Source: Dietzia cercidiphylli
GTDB taxonomy: Bacteria > Actinomycetota > Actinomycetes > Mycobacteriales > Mycobacteriaceae
Length of the DNA: 42,792 nt
Assembly (NCBI RefSeq): GCF_014145145.1
Contig: NZ_JAALEA010000022.1
Coordinates: 1 to 42,792 of the forward strand
Direction of reading: 5' to 3'
The notes below the pieces were generated by a model. It was not told the origin of the DNA. It ran no database searches and saw nothing but the letters and a program-made list of their open reading frames with translations. Position 1 is the first letter of the stretch. Each line of letters begins with the position of its first letter. This document shows, piece after piece, positions 14,308-22,753 of this stretch. A program made the position numbers and the translations under genes.

Positions 14308-14557
14308 CTGGCTTGTCCAACACGACGTGCTAGGCTTCGCCTTGCGAGCGCGGTGGGTCCACAGGACCGCCGACGCTTCGTCGTTCCCGCCCTGTGGTCG
14401 GCGTGTGGAACCCGTGAGCCCACGCCGCGGCATCGAGCGTGGATCTAATCTCCCGGCCGTAGTCGCCCGCGCGCATCTCCCAACTGGCCCCGCTTCGATG
14501 CGAGGGCGCGCATCCCCCGCGTGGCGCACGGCCGGGTACAACCACCGGGAGGCCATC
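14308..14557 (+). promoter_or_regulatory. Intergenic leader before the late/packaging genes
   Basis: 250 bp with no convincing gene. TAGGCT (14331-14336) is a TAnnnT -10 and is preceded by the inverted repeat CACGACGTG (14321-14329); no good -35 is visible (TTGTCC at 14313 is too close), which fits an activator-dependent late promoter. Downstream are two stem-loops: GGTCC/GGACC around ACA near 14355, and GGCGTG/CACGCC near 14400-14426. I infer a structured 5' leader; the promoter is unproven. Confidence 0.4.
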
Positions 14558-14725
14558 ATGGACGCCGCACCCGACGGGCTGCATCTCGCAGCCTTGACCA
14601 TCACCCTGTCGACCGACGGCGGCACCGAGTATGTCCTCGTCGAGGCGGACGACGACCTCGCCGCCACGACGATGCTCGGGATGCTGGACCTCGCGAAGGC
14701 ACAGATCCTCGACCGGCTCACCTGA
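14558..14725 (+). CDS. Small hypothetical protein
   Basis: 55 aa (starts MDAAPDGLHLAALTITLSTD), preceded by a good ribosome site (GGGAGG, 5 bases upstream). The longer in-frame ORF from 14327 is rejected because that part has no protein-like composition. Beta-rich then helical. Its stop shares a base with the HNH gene start. Confidence 0.6.
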   Translation: MDAAPDGLHLAALTITLSTDGGTEYVLVEADDDLAATTMLGMLDLAKAQILDRLT

Positions 14726-15093
14726 TGCCCGGCTCGACGACCGAGCGTGGTCTCGGGTGGAGGCACCAGCAGGACGTCGAGAGCCTGCGTCGTCGTCACG
14801 TGGAAGGAACCGCGTGCTGGTGGTGTGAGCGTCCGATGTTCAAGGATCCCGCTCGCAACTTCGATGGCAAGACCTTAGAGGGCGACCACTCGGAGGCCCG
14901 CAGTCGTGGCGGCCGCAAGGCTGACCGGCTGATGCATTCGACGTGCAACCGTCAGCGTGGGGATGGATCGAAGGACGAGCTCCGCCCGGCGCTGACCGGG
15001 GTGTGGCCGCCCCCGTCGCCCGCTGCCGCGGTGGCCACGGTGGCGCTGACCGGGCCGCCGGAGCCGCGCGCCCACGTCCTGGACTGGGGATAG
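14725..15093 (+). CDS. HNH endonuclease next to terminase
   Basis: 122 aa HNH protein: CWWCERPMF (zinc-type CxxC), EGDHSEARSRGG (catalytic His), then RLMHSTCNRQRGDG. HNH proteins encoded beside the terminase genes of cos phages (for example HK97 gp74) assist the terminase in specific DNA cleavage. The gene order HNH-TerS-TerL-portal fits. The C-terminus is Pro/Ala-rich. Start at 14725 shares one base with the upstream TGA. Confidence 0.88.
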   Translation: MPGSTTERGLGWRHQQDVESLRRRHVEGTACWWCERPMFKDPARNFDGKTLEGDHSEARSRGGRKADRLMHSTCNRQRGDGSKDELRPALTGVWPPPSPAAAVATVALTGPPEPRAHVLDWG

Positions 15094-15127
15094 GACCCCC
15101 CACCCCGAAAATATCTGGACCCCCGCC

Positions 15128-15165
15128 CTCCTGACTCCCTGCGCCGGTGCCAGTCAGGAGTTTTT
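15128..15165 (+). terminator. Intrinsic terminator before terS
   Basis: Perfect 9-bp stem CTCCTGACT/AGTCAGGAG (15128-15136 and 15152-15160) with a 15-base loop, followed by TTTTT (15161-15165). This is one of the clearest intrinsic terminators here. The GC-rich loop and its location between HNH and terS also make the surrounding 15094-15200 region a candidate for the cos site, which I cannot identify directly. Confidence 0.85.
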
Positions 15166-15201
15166 GCCGGGCTCGAAACTCACGTGCAGGAGGTGGCGGC
15201 G

Positions 15202-15549
15202 GTGGCCGACGAGGACCAGGCCGCCGACGAACGGTCGGGCGGCGATCGACTGCGTGCGGCGCTGGCCGAGGACGACGACCCGGCGGACCTGGTGGCGCTG
15301 ATCGAGGAGGCCGGCCGGACGAAGGATCGCCTCGACCAGCTCGACGCGATCCTGCGCGGCGACACCGACTTGTGGGCGCAGCTGACCGAGGGGCGCAGCG
15401 GCAAGGTGCTCGAGATCCGGGTCGACTCGGTGATGCAGGAAGCACGTCAGCTCACGACGGTGTTCAGGCAGACGCTCGCGGAGATCCGGAGGAGGCGTGA
15501 TGGAGGCACCTTCTCTGGGAAGCTCGGCGGTCTCCTCGACGACCTCTGA
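15202..15549 (+). CDS. terS: Terminase small subunit
   Basis: 115 aa from the GTG at 15202, which has AGGAGG 8 bases upstream; in-frame GTGs at 15184 and 15193 lie too close to or before that site. Acidic helical protein (DRLRAALAEDDDPADLVALI, then TKDRLDQLDAILRGDTDLWA) with a long C-terminal helix. It would recognise the packaging site and recruit TerL. Assignment is from position directly before TerL, overlapping it by 50 bp, and from size. Confidence 0.75.
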   Translation: MADEDQAADERSGGDRLRAALAEDDDPADLVALIEEAGRTKDRLDQLDAILRGDTDLWAQLTEGRSGKVLEIRVDSVMQEARQLTTVFRQTLAEIRRRRDGGTFSGKLGGLLDDL

Positions 15550-17125
15550 GGACGTCGACGAGATCTTCGCGGAGATCATCGCGGCGGAGTGGCCGAAACT
15601 CACCGGCCGGCAGACGCCGTGGGCGCAGTCGTTCACGGTCGGCGACTCGGCGCATGGTGAAAAGGTCGTCAAGCTCGCGCGGCGGATGAAGGTCCGCCCG
15701 ATGCCGTGGCAGACGTGGTCGATCGAGCACATCATGGCCAAGGACCCGGACGGGACCTGGACGCATCCGGAGTGCTGCCTAATCGTCCCTCGGCAGAACG
15801 GCAAGTCGCTGATCCTGTCGCTGCTGGTGATCTACCGGATGTTCGTGCTCGGGGAGAACATCATCTTCTCGGCGCAGCAGTGGGAGACCGCGAAGTCGCT
15901 GTGGAAGCGCACGTGGAACCTGGTCCGGTCACAGCCGGACCTCATGGCGTTCCACGAGTCGCACACCTGCTCGCAAGGGCGCGGCACGATCGTACTCACC
16001 ACCGGCGCGCAGGTCGTGTTCACCACCCGATCGCCGAACGCCGGCCGTGGTCTAGACGTCGTCGACCTCACGATCTACGACGAGGCGTACGACCTGGACC
16101 TCGCTGACCTCGCGGCGCTGTCTCCTACGCAGATGGCGGCGAAAGATCCGCAGAAGATCTACACCTCGAGCGCGGTGAACGTCGACCAACACCCGAACGG
16201 GATGCAGTTGGCGTCGGTGCGCGCTCGAGGGCAGGAACGCGAAGAGGGGCTTTTTTACGCGGAGTGGCGGTCACCGGACGGTTCGGCCATGGACGACCCC
16301 GAGTCGTGGAGAGTCGGGAATCCGTCGTATGGGGTGATCCAGACCGAGGCCAAGCTCGGCGCGGAGTGGCGCACGTTCCGCAAGACCGAGGCCGGCCGGA
16401 AGTCGTTCGGCTGCGAGTACATGGGGCTCGGCGACTGGCCCACCGACGGGCCGGAGGAGCTGCCCCCGGTGATCGACCCCGACGCCTGGGGCGACCTCAG
16501 AGACCTCACTGCGGTCGCGACCGGCGCGTCGTGCCTTGCGGTGGAGTGCGAACCGATCCGAGACCCGGCGATGCGCAAGTCGCGGCGGTGGACGATCGGC
16601 GCGGCGGTACGCACCGCGACCGGAAAGCACGTTCAGATCGGCTACCGCGGCCCGGGTTCGCCCACCGAGATCGCGGCGAAGGTCGCAGCGGCCGTCGCGG
16701 CCAACGATCCGGTCGCGGTCGTGCTCGACGACAAGAGCATCGCCAAGGACCTGCTGACCAAGCCGCTCACCGATCTGGAGATCGAGCCGGAGTTCGTCAA
16801 GTCCGGTCAGCTCTCCGAGGCGACCAACGGGTTCCTCCAGGCGGTCGACAACCAGACGCTCACCCACGACGGCGACCCGCGCGTCGCGCCGCTGCTCGAA
16901 CACGCGCAGCTGCGCGACGTGGGGCAGTCCGGCGGGGCGGCATGGGAGCGGCTGAAGAACGACGACATTTCTCCGCTGATCGTGCTGACGAACGCGGCCT
17001 GGGGGCTGGACAAGTTCGACGTCGCGGCCGATGCGCCGCCGCCGGCACCCGAGCACGTGCCGACGTCGGCGGACTCTGCGTCGGGCCCGGGCGAGGGCAT
17101 CGACTTCATGACCGCGAATTTCTAG
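15500..17125 (+). CDS. terL: Terminase large subunit
   Basis: 541 aa packaging ATPase and nuclease. Walker A is VPRQNGKS at residues 96-103 and Walker B is LTIYDEAY near 190-197, with the adjoining Glu as catalytic carboxylate. The C-terminal nuclease half holds acidic motifs such as VAVVLDDKSIA. The motor pumps DNA through the portal and cuts the concatemer. ATG 15500 follows GGAGGAGG; a GTG at 15497 is too close to it. Confidence 0.95.
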   Translation: MEAPSLGSSAVSSTTSEDVDEIFAEIIAAEWPKLTGRQTPWAQSFTVGDSAHGEKVVKLARRMKVRPMPWQTWSIEHIMAKDPDGTWTHPECCLIVPRQNGKSLILSLLVIYRMFVLGENIIFSAQQWETAKSLWKRTWNLVRSQPDLMAFHESHTCSQGRGTIVLTTGAQVVFTTRSPNAGRGLDVVDLTIYDEAYDLDLADLAALSPTQMAAKDPQKIYTSSAVNVDQHPNGMQLASVRARGQEREEGLFYAEWRSPDGSAMDDPESWRVGNPSYGVIQTEAKLGAEWRTFRKTEAGRKSFGCEYMGLGDWPTDGPEELPPVIDPDAWGDLRDLTAVATGASCLAVECEPIRDPAMRKSRRWTIGAAVRTATGKHVQIGYRGPGSPTEIAAKVAAAVAANDPVAVVLDDKSIAKDLLTKPLTDLEIEPEFVKSGQLSEATNGFLQAVDNQTLTHDGDPRVAPLLEHAQLRDVGQSGGAAWERLKNDDISPLIVLTNAAWGLDKFDVAADAPPPAPEHVPTSADSASGPGEGIDFMTANF

Positions 17126-17143
17126 ACGAGGAAGGGGGCGCTG

Positions 17144-18466
17144 ATGACCGAGACTGTGAAGGCCGCCGCGCCCGCTGCGGCGCCCGTGGGCGAAGTCGGG
17201 TACGTCGTGTCGGCCCAGTCGCCGATGCTCACGGGTCCGGGAAGCTACTGGTCCATCGACGCCGACATCGAGGAAGTCCCCGAGCTGCGGTGGCCCCAGT
17301 CGGTCACGGTGTTCAACCGGATGCGCCGAGCGGATGCTCAGACGATCTCGGTGCTCAAGGCCGTCACGCTGCCGATCCGGTCCACGAAGTGGCGGATCGA
17401 CCCGGGCGACGCCGAACCCGAGGTGGCCGCGTACGTTGCCGAGCAGCTCGGGCTACCGCTCACCACGGGCGACAACCCGGCCCCCCGGCGCCGGAAGTCG
17501 CGGTTCTCCTGGACCGAGCACCTGCGGCTCGCGCTGCTGTCGCTGCCGCTGGGACACATGTTCTTCGAACAGGTCGTCACCGTGGACCCCGTCACCGGTG
17601 ACGTCGAGCTGCGCAAGCTGGCCCCCCGGATGCCCTCCACGCTGACCGACATCAAGGTCGCCGACGACGGCGGCCTGGTCGGCATCGAACAGGCATCCCC
17701 CGCGGGCCGGACCGTCAAAGCCCGCGACGGCGGCCGGCGGTTCATCCCGGTCGACCGCCTGGTCGCGTACGTCAACGAGCGGGAGGGCGCGGACTGGGCA
17801 GGCACCTCGCTCCTACGGGGCGCCTACAAGCACTGGCTCCTCAAGGACCAGCTGTTGCGCATCGAGGCGATCTCGGTGCGCCGCAACGGCGTCGGCGTGC
17901 CGGTCTACACCGCACCCGACGGGGCGAGCTCCGAGGACATCGCCAAGGGCCGCAAGATGGCCAACGAGTACCGCGCCGGAGACACCGCCGGTGCGGGCCT
18001 GCCGTTCGGCGCCAAGCTGGACCTCAAGGGCGTGAACGGCATGCTGGTCCCGGCGCGGACCGTCATCGAGTACCACGACGCGCAGATCGCCCGCACCGCG
18101 CTCGCGCACTTCCTGAACCTCGACGGCAAGGGCGGCTCGTACGCGCTGGCCTCCACGCAAGCGGATCTGTTCATCACGTCGCTGAACGCGATCGCACAGA
18201 TGGTCGCCGACACGACGAACCAGCACGTGATCGACGATCTCGTCGACTGGCAGTTCGGCACCGACGTGCTCGCCCCGACGCTGACGTTCGACACGATCGG
18301 CTCTACCGACATGGCGGTCGCTCAGGCGGTCCGCACGCTCATCGACTCGGGCGCGATCACAGTCGACGACGACCTCGAGGTGTGGCTGCGCCGGGCGCTC
18401 GGCGCACCCGACCCGGGCTCTCGGTCCGGGGCGAGCGAGACGGACGGGGGTGACGGCGATGGTTGA
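17144..18466 (+). CDS. Portal protein
   Basis: 440 aa dodecameric portal of a siphovirus capsid. Family features are visible in ELRWPQSVTVFNRMRRADAQ, SVLKAVTLPIRSTKWRIDPG and AYKHWLLKDQLLRIEAISVR. Size and place between TerL and protease agree. Ribosome site GAGGAAGGGGG upstream. Its end overlaps the protease start. Confidence 0.9.
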   Translation: MTETVKAAAPAAAPVGEVGYVVSAQSPMLTGPGSYWSIDADIEEVPELRWPQSVTVFNRMRRADAQTISVLKAVTLPIRSTKWRIDPGDAEPEVAAYVAEQLGLPLTTGDNPAPRRRKSRFSWTEHLRLALLSLPLGHMFFEQVVTVDPVTGDVELRKLAPRMPSTLTDIKVADDGGLVGIEQASPAGRTVKARDGGRRFIPVDRLVAYVNEREGADWAGTSLLRGAYKHWLLKDQLLRIEAISVRRNGVGVPVYTAPDGASSEDIAKGRKMANEYRAGDTAGAGLPFGAKLDLKGVNGMLVPARTVIEYHDAQIARTALAHFLNLDGKGGSYALASTQADLFITSLNAIAQMVADTTNQHVIDDLVDWQFGTDVLAPTLTFDTIGSTDMAVAQAVRTLIDSGAITVDDDLEVWLRRALGAPDPGSRSGASETDGGDGDG

Positions 18467-19853
18467 GGTGGTGGTGCCACCGCGGCCGGTGCTCAAGACG
18501 ATCCCGAACGTCGAGCTCATCAAGGTCGGCACGTGGCCGATCTCGACAGGGATATGGACGGTCACCTCCGACGACCTGTACGCCGCGGTGTCCGCGCTCG
18601 AGTCCCCGGCGATCCGCCGGCCGGTGCTCAAGCTGGGCCACAGTGACTCGCGGTTCGACGGCGAACCTGCGGTCGGGTGGGTCGACAACATGCGGGTCTC
18701 CGATGACGGATCGACTCTCGTCGGTGACTACAAGGGCGTCCCCGAGTGGCTGGCCACGGTCCTGGCATCCGCGTTCCCCGACCGGTCCATCGAGGGCCAG
18801 TACGGGTTCACCGATCAGACCGGACGCGAGCACCCGTTCGTCCTGACCGCCGTAGCCCTGCTGGGAGTGACGGCGCCGGGCGTCGGCACGCTCGGCAGTC
18901 TCCAGGACATCGCGGCCCTGTACGGGGTGTCCGCCGCAGAATCCGCCGATCCGACCGGGGCGGAGTTCACCATGCCGGTCACGAGGGAAGGAACCCCCAT
19001 GCCACAGGCGATCAAGGTCGCCGCGTCGCAGTCGGTGGAGGACGTGCGGCGCAGCTTCTACGAGGGACCCGCCGCCAGCAACTGGTGGTGGATCGAAGAG
19101 ATCTACGTCGACCCGGGCGAAGTCATCGCGGTCGACGACGAGACCGGGGACCTGTACCGGGTCCCGTTCACCGCTGCCGACACCGGCATCACGTGGGGGG
19201 AAGCCGAGCTGGTCAAGCGCGAGTACGTCGCAGCGTCCGGCCGGACCCCCGCCATTGCGTGGGCCTCCCGTGAGGAGTCCCGCCCCGAAGCTCCGACCGC
19301 CGCGGTCGGTGATACCGAAGAGGAAGGAACGTCGATGGAATTCGACGACACCCAGGCCGCGGAGCTGCTCAGCCTGCTCAGCCTGGGAGAAGGAGCAACC
19401 GCTCAGGATGTCCTCGAGGCGCTCACCGCGCTCGTGGACACCTCCACCGCGGCGGCCGCCGGCGAGGGCGAAGACGCCGCGCCGGTCTCCGCCGCCGCTC
19501 TGGGGGTCGAGCAGATCCGCGCAGCAGCCGAAAAGAAGGGTCTCACCATGGTCGACGCCTCCACGCTGGAGAGCATCAAGGCTCAGGCCGCGGCGGGTGC
19601 CGCCGCGCAGAAGAAGCTCGAGCTCCAGGACCGCGAAGGCAAGGTAGCTGCCGCCATTCGCGCCGGGAAGATCCCGCCCTCGCGCAAGGACCACTGGTGC
19701 TCGGTCATCGAGCACGACGCCGGCATGGCCGATGTTCTGGCGTCCCTGCCCGACAACATGGTGCCGGTCGCTGAGATCGGCCACAACGGCGACGAGGTCG
19801 GCGCCTCTGCCGACGTCACCGAGTCCGACCTCTTCAAGAACTGGAGCTTCTGA
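18459..19853 (+). CDS. Capsid maturation protease with C-terminal scaffold domain
   Basis: 464 aa. Residues 1-170 are a phage prohead-protease/Mu gpI-like domain (VLKLGHSDSRFDGEPAVGWV, then ASAFPDRSIEGQYGFTD). Residues 181-285 are an inserted domain (NWWWIEEIYVDPGEVIAVDD). Residues 293-464 are helical and Ala/Glu-rich, typical of scaffold (QIRAAAEKKGLTMVDASTLE). It assembles the procapsid and cleaves scaffold and itself. Two internal in-frame ATGs with strong ribosome sites suggest nested products. Start at 18459; a GTG at 18450 is possible. Confidence 0.85.
   Translation: MVEVVVPPRPVLKTIPNVELIKVGTWPISTGIWTVTSDDLYAAVSALESPAIRRPVLKLGHSDSRFDGEPAVGWVDNMRVSDDGSTLVGDYKGVPEWLATVLASAFPDRSIEGQYGFTDQTGREHPFVLTAVALLGVTAPGVGTLGSLQDIAALYGVSAAESADPTGAEFTMPVTREGTPMPQAIKVAASQSVEDVRRSFYEGPAASNWWWIEEIYVDPGEVIAVDDETGDLYRVPFTAADTGITWGEAELVKREYVAASGRTPAIAWASREESRPEAPTAAVGDTEEEGTSMEFDDTQAAELLSLLSLGEGATAQDVLEALTALVDTSTAAAAGEGEDAAPVSAAALGVEQIRAAAEKKGLTMVDASTLESIKAQAAAGAAAQKKLELQDREGKVAAAIRAGKIPPSRKDHWCSVIEHDAGMADVLASLPDNMVPVAEIGHNGDEVGASADVTESDLFKNWSF
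19335..19853 (+). CDS. Nested scaffold protein from internal start
   Basis: In-frame ATG at 19335 preceded by AGGAAGGAAC five bases upstream, one of the best ribosome sites in the structural block. It would give a 172-aa scaffold (MEFDDTQAAELLSLLSLGEG start) without the protease. A second internal ATG at 18999 with GGAAGGA upstream would give 284 aa. Nested scaffolds are known for lambda C/Nu3 and Mu I/Z. Confidence 0.6.
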   Translation: MEFDDTQAAELLSLLSLGEGATAQDVLEALTALVDTSTAAAAGEGEDAAPVSAAALGVEQIRAAAEKKGLTMVDASTLESIKAQAAAGAAAQKKLELQDREGKVAAAIRAGKIPPSRKDHWCSVIEHDAGMADVLASLPDNMVPVAEIGHNGDEVGASADVTESDLFKNWSF

Positions 19854-20284
19854 TGTCCGCGATCCCCATGGTCACCAAGCACGGCCCCAAGACCTTCCAC
19901 GTCACCGAGACCGTCCGCGGCGGGCAGGTCGTCGAGGCGCGCACTGGCGGCAAGATCGGTGTCGCCGCTGCCGACTCGGGCACCGTCCTCGGTGTGTCGA
20001 TTGGCGATGCCGCCCCGCCGAGCTCCGCCTCGAGCGCTGACGCGTTCGGCAACCCGCTCGTCTCGGCCGTCTCGGTTCCCGAGTACACGGCCGTGGCCTA
20101 CGGCGGCATCGAAGTGCGGTGCGTGTTCTCCGCGGCCGCAGCGTTTGGCGAGGCGGTGGTCTCCGCCGGTGACGGCAAGGTCAAGCCCGCTGGCGCGTCC
20201 CCCACCGGCCGGATCCTCGGCTACGTCACTGAACCCGCTGGTGTCACGGCGGCCGATCAGTCCGGGCTCGTCCGGACCCTCTGA
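19853..20284 (+). CDS. Capsid decoration/stabilisation protein
   Basis: 143 aa, beta-rich, with the pattern of DUF2190-like decoration proteins: early GPKTFHVTETVRGGQVVEA and late GRILGYVTEPAG. It lies between scaffold and major capsid protein, where lambda gpD-like trimers are encoded, and would stabilise the expanded shell. Function inferred from position and composition. Confidence 0.75.
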   Translation: MSAIPMVTKHGPKTFHVTETVRGGQVVEARTGGKIGVAAADSGTVLGVSIGDAAPPSSASSADAFGNPLVSAVSVPEYTAVAYGGIEVRCVFSAAAAFGEAVVSAGDGKVKPAGASPTGRILGYVTEPAGVTAADQSGLVRTL

Positions 20285-20306
20285 CCCCCAGAAAGGAATC
20301 GCCATC

Positions 20307-21245
20307 ATGGCACCCACAGGAGTGGTGAGCGTCAACGACGGTCCCCGCATCACGATCAACGATCTCGTCGGGAACCCCAAGCTGGTCCCGACGAAGATCA
20401 TCGAACTGCTCGCCAACCAGTTCCTCTCCGAGTCGCTGCTGCGCGATGCGGGCCCCAACGTCAACGGCCTGGTCTCGTACAACGAGTCCACGCCGCTGTA
20501 CCTCGAGGAGGGCCCGGAGCCGGTCGCCGAGTTCGCCGAGATCCCGGTGACCGCCGGCGCGATCGGCCTGCCCAAGATCGCGGTCTCGCAGAAGATCGCG
20601 CGCGGCATCCGCGTGTCGAAGGAGATGATCGACGAGGGTCGGCTCGATCTGGCGCAGATGCAGATCACGCAGCTCGTCAACACGTTCATCCGCAACGACG
20701 ACCGGGCGCTGCGTCACCTGCTGTCGAACTCGGCTATTCCCGAGATCCCCGCGTCGGCGGCGTGGACCGACGGTGCCGGCAACCCGCGGCACGACATCGC
20801 CGCGGCGATGGAGAAGATCGGCTCGGCGTCCCTGTCCGGCGACACCGACGGGGACGACACCATGGGGTTCGTGGCCGACACCGTCGTGCTGCCGGCCTCG
20901 ATCACCCCGGTCCTGATGGACAACGACAAGTTCATCGACGTGTACAAGGACACCCTCGCCGCCGAGGACATCCGGTACACCGGCAAGCTCCCCAACCAGA
21001 TCATGGGCATGGCTGCGCTGCAGTCGCGTTCGTGGCCGCTGGACCGGGTCCTGGTCGTCGAGCGCCGCACGGTCGGGTTCTACTCCGACACCCGCGTGCT
21101 GCAGTCGACGAACATGTACCCCGAGGGCGGCGGACCCAACGGCGGCCCGACCGAGTCGTGGCGCTCGGACACCTCCCGCAAGCGGGTCAAGGGCGTCGAC
21201 CAGCCGCTCGCGGCGTGCTGGATCACCGGCGTGCAGGGGGGCTGA
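20307..21245 (+). CDS. Major capsid protein
   Basis: 312 aa HK97-fold shell protein. Start at the ATG 20307 after GAAAGGA. Landmarks are SLLRDAGPNVNGLVSYNEST, KIAVSQKIARGIRVSKEMID and the C-terminal SRSWPLDRVLVVERRTVGFY. No separate delta domain is needed, since the scaffold is encoded upstream. Position and length are standard. Confidence 0.92.
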   Translation: MAPTGVVSVNDGPRITINDLVGNPKLVPTKIIELLANQFLSESLLRDAGPNVNGLVSYNESTPLYLEEGPEPVAEFAEIPVTAGAIGLPKIAVSQKIARGIRVSKEMIDEGRLDLAQMQITQLVNTFIRNDDRALRHLLSNSAIPEIPASAAWTDGAGNPRHDIAAAMEKIGSASLSGDTDGDDTMGFVADTVVLPASITPVLMDNDKFIDVYKDTLAAEDIRYTGKLPNQIMGMAALQSRSWPLDRVLVVERRTVGFYSDTRVLQSTNMYPEGGGPNGGPTESWRSDTSRKRVKGVDQPLAACWITGVQGG

Positions 21246-21249
21246 TCCG

Positions 21250-21699
21250 ATGGCGAAGTACAAGCTCCTCGCTGACCAGTGGGACCAGGTGCTCTCCAAG
21301 CCCACCGAGCAGTTCCGGTTCGTCCGGCACCGCAAGGGGGCCACCGTCGAGATCACCGGAGCGGACGAGGCCCGGCTCCAGCGCATCGGGGCCGTCGAGC
21401 CGATCAAGCGCGCGGCTGCGAAGTCGACCAAGACCGAGCAGAAGCCGCCCCCGGAGAAGCCGAAGACCGACGAGGGCAACGGCGACGGAGGCGGCGACAA
21501 CGGTGACGGCCAGGGGGACCAGAACCCGGACGACGAGACCGGCGACCAGAATCCCGACGACTCCACTAAGGAGACGGTCGAGAAGCCGGCCAAGACCGGC
21601 CCCGTGGCCGCCTGGCGCGAGTACGCCGTCGCCCAGGGGCACGACCCCGACGAGGCGGCCGACGCCACTCGCGCCGATCTGATCGCCCTGTACGGGTGA
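21250..21699 (+). CDS. Structural-region protein with Asp/Gly-rich linker
   Basis: 149 aa. N-terminal domain (KYKLLADQWDQVLSKPTEQF to RLQRIGAVEP), an acidic low-complexity linker rich in Asp, Gly, Asn and Gln (residues 78-118), and a short C-terminal helix pair (AAWREYAVAQGHDPDEAADA) that looks like a Rho-N/SAP-like DNA-contact module. Probably a head or connector accessory protein. Function unknown. Confidence 0.6.
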   Translation: MAKYKLLADQWDQVLSKPTEQFRFVRHRKGATVEITGADEARLQRIGAVEPIKRAAAKSTKTEQKPPPEKPKTDEGNGDGGGDNGDGQGDQNPDDETGDQNPDDSTKETVEKPAKTGPVAAWREYAVAQGHDPDEAADATRADLIALYG

Positions 21700-21710
21700 C
21701 CCCGGGCGCC

Positions 21711-21746
21711 CCTCCGGCGCATCACCTCGTAGTGGTGCGCCGGAGG
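21711..21746 (+). terminator. Long hairpin between head genes
   Basis: 15-bp stem CCTCCGGCGCATCAC/GTGGTGCGCCGGAGG with one G-U type pair and the loop CTCGTA. No U-tract follows. It could be a partial terminator or an mRNA processing or stability element between capsid and connector genes. Confidence 0.6.
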
Positions 21747-21768
21747 CTGGCACAGGAAGGAGCCGCGC

Positions 21769-22137
21769 ATGTACGCCGAGGCGCATGACGTCGGGTACGA
21801 GGTGGAGCGCCCGTTCTCGGATGTGGACACCCACCGGGCCGGGTCCCTGATCGTCGCGGCGTCGCGGCTACTGGATCAGTACGTGACGATCGACCGTGCG
21901 GACCCCGAGCAGATGGGTCTCGCGAAGATCGTCGTGGTCGACATGGTGGCCGAGGCGCTCGCCCCGGGCGAGTACCGGGGCCACCAGTCCTACTCGTGGC
22001 GCAACGGGGCCCTCGCGGGCTCTGGCACGCTCGTCGCCACGGCGGGCGCGCTGCGGCTCCTGGACTGGCATCTGGCCATGTTCGGGGCGCCCAGTGCGCT
22101 CTCCCCGTCGTGGCACTTTGGAGATGAGGTCGGATGA
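21769..22137 (+). CDS. Head-tail connector (adaptor) protein
   Basis: 122 aa helical protein in the position of HK97 gp6/SPP1 gp15-type adaptors (LIVAASRLLDQYVTIDRADP, then AKIVVVDMVAEALAPGEYRG). It would form a ring under the portal. Ribosome site AGGAAGGAG. Ends in ATGA overlap with the next gene. Confidence 0.75.
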   Translation: MYAEAHDVGYEVERPFSDVDTHRAGSLIVAASRLLDQYVTIDRADPEQMGLAKIVVVDMVAEALAPGEYRGHQSYSWRNGALAGSGTLVATAGALRLLDWHLAMFGAPSALSPSWHFGDEVG

Positions 22138-22487
22138 GGCCGGGGTTCACCACGACGATCACGATCCTGCGGCCGACGGTCGCGGAGGACGAATTCGGGA
22201 CGGACGTGCTGGACTGGTCCGAACCGGAGCCGGTGCCGGTCGACTTCATGGTGTCGGTGCAGCCGCTCAGCTCGTCCGAGGGGCCCGCGGAGCGGCCGCA
22301 GGTCGTCACCGGGTGGCAGCTCATATCGCCACCCGGCAGGGATCTGCCGCTGCGGCCGATCGACCGGATCCGCATCCCCTCGGGGCTCGTGTTCGCGGTC
22401 ATCGGCGACATCCTGCGGTTCCCCCATCCGATGAAGCCGGACGGTGTCCATCACGTCGAGGCGATGCTCGAGAGGGTGTCCGGCTGA
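22134..22487 (+). CDS. Head closure (stopper) protein
   Basis: 117 aa, beta-rich, starting RPGFTTTITILRPTVAEDEF. This matches the SPP1 gp16/phage head-tail joining type proteins, which close the portal channel. Adjacent connector genes and 4-bp overlap support this. Assigned by position and fold-like pattern. Confidence 0.7.
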   Translation: MRPGFTTTITILRPTVAEDEFGTDVLDWSEPEPVPVDFMVSVQPLSSSEGPAERPQVVTGWQLISPPGRDLPLRPIDRIRIPSGLVFAVIGDILRFPHPMKPDGVHHVEAMLERVSG

Positions 22488-22753
22488 TGGCGATGTCGAA
22501 GAAGATGTTCGACCAGATCAACCGCAACCGGCAGGTCCGCGCCCACCTGATGAAGGTGGCGCGGGCGAAGGCGGCCCGCGCTCAGGCGATCACCAACGCC
22601 GAGGGCGGCAAGGCCCGCATCACGGTCAAGTCGGGCATCCGGCCCGGTGGCCGCGCTTACGTGAACATCGTGTCGGACTCCCCCATCGAGGAGTACGGCT
22701 CGGAGTCGACCCCCAGAATCCGCGCCCTGGGGCGCGCAATCAGAGAGGCATGA
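22487..22753 (+). CDS. Small neck protein (HK97 gp10-like position)
   Basis: 88 aa, basic N-terminal helix (SKKMFDQINRNRQVRAHLMK) followed by a beta segment (KARITVKSGIRPGGRAYVNI). It is located where the neck or tail completion proteins are encoded. Not securely assigned. ATG shares a base with the previous TGA. Confidence 0.6.
   Translation: MAMSKKMFDQINRNRQVRAHLMKVARAKAARAQAITNAEGGKARITVKSGIRPGGRAYVNIVSDSPIEEYGSESTPRIRALGRAIREA

Noticed and set aside
12709-14799. 696-aa minus-strand ORF
   Set aside because: Long only because of GC-rich codon bias; opposite to clear plus-strand genes and of shadow composition.
15094-15200. Defined cos site
   Set aside because: Location is right, but no cohesive-end sequence can be identified from this window alone because both ends are att sites.
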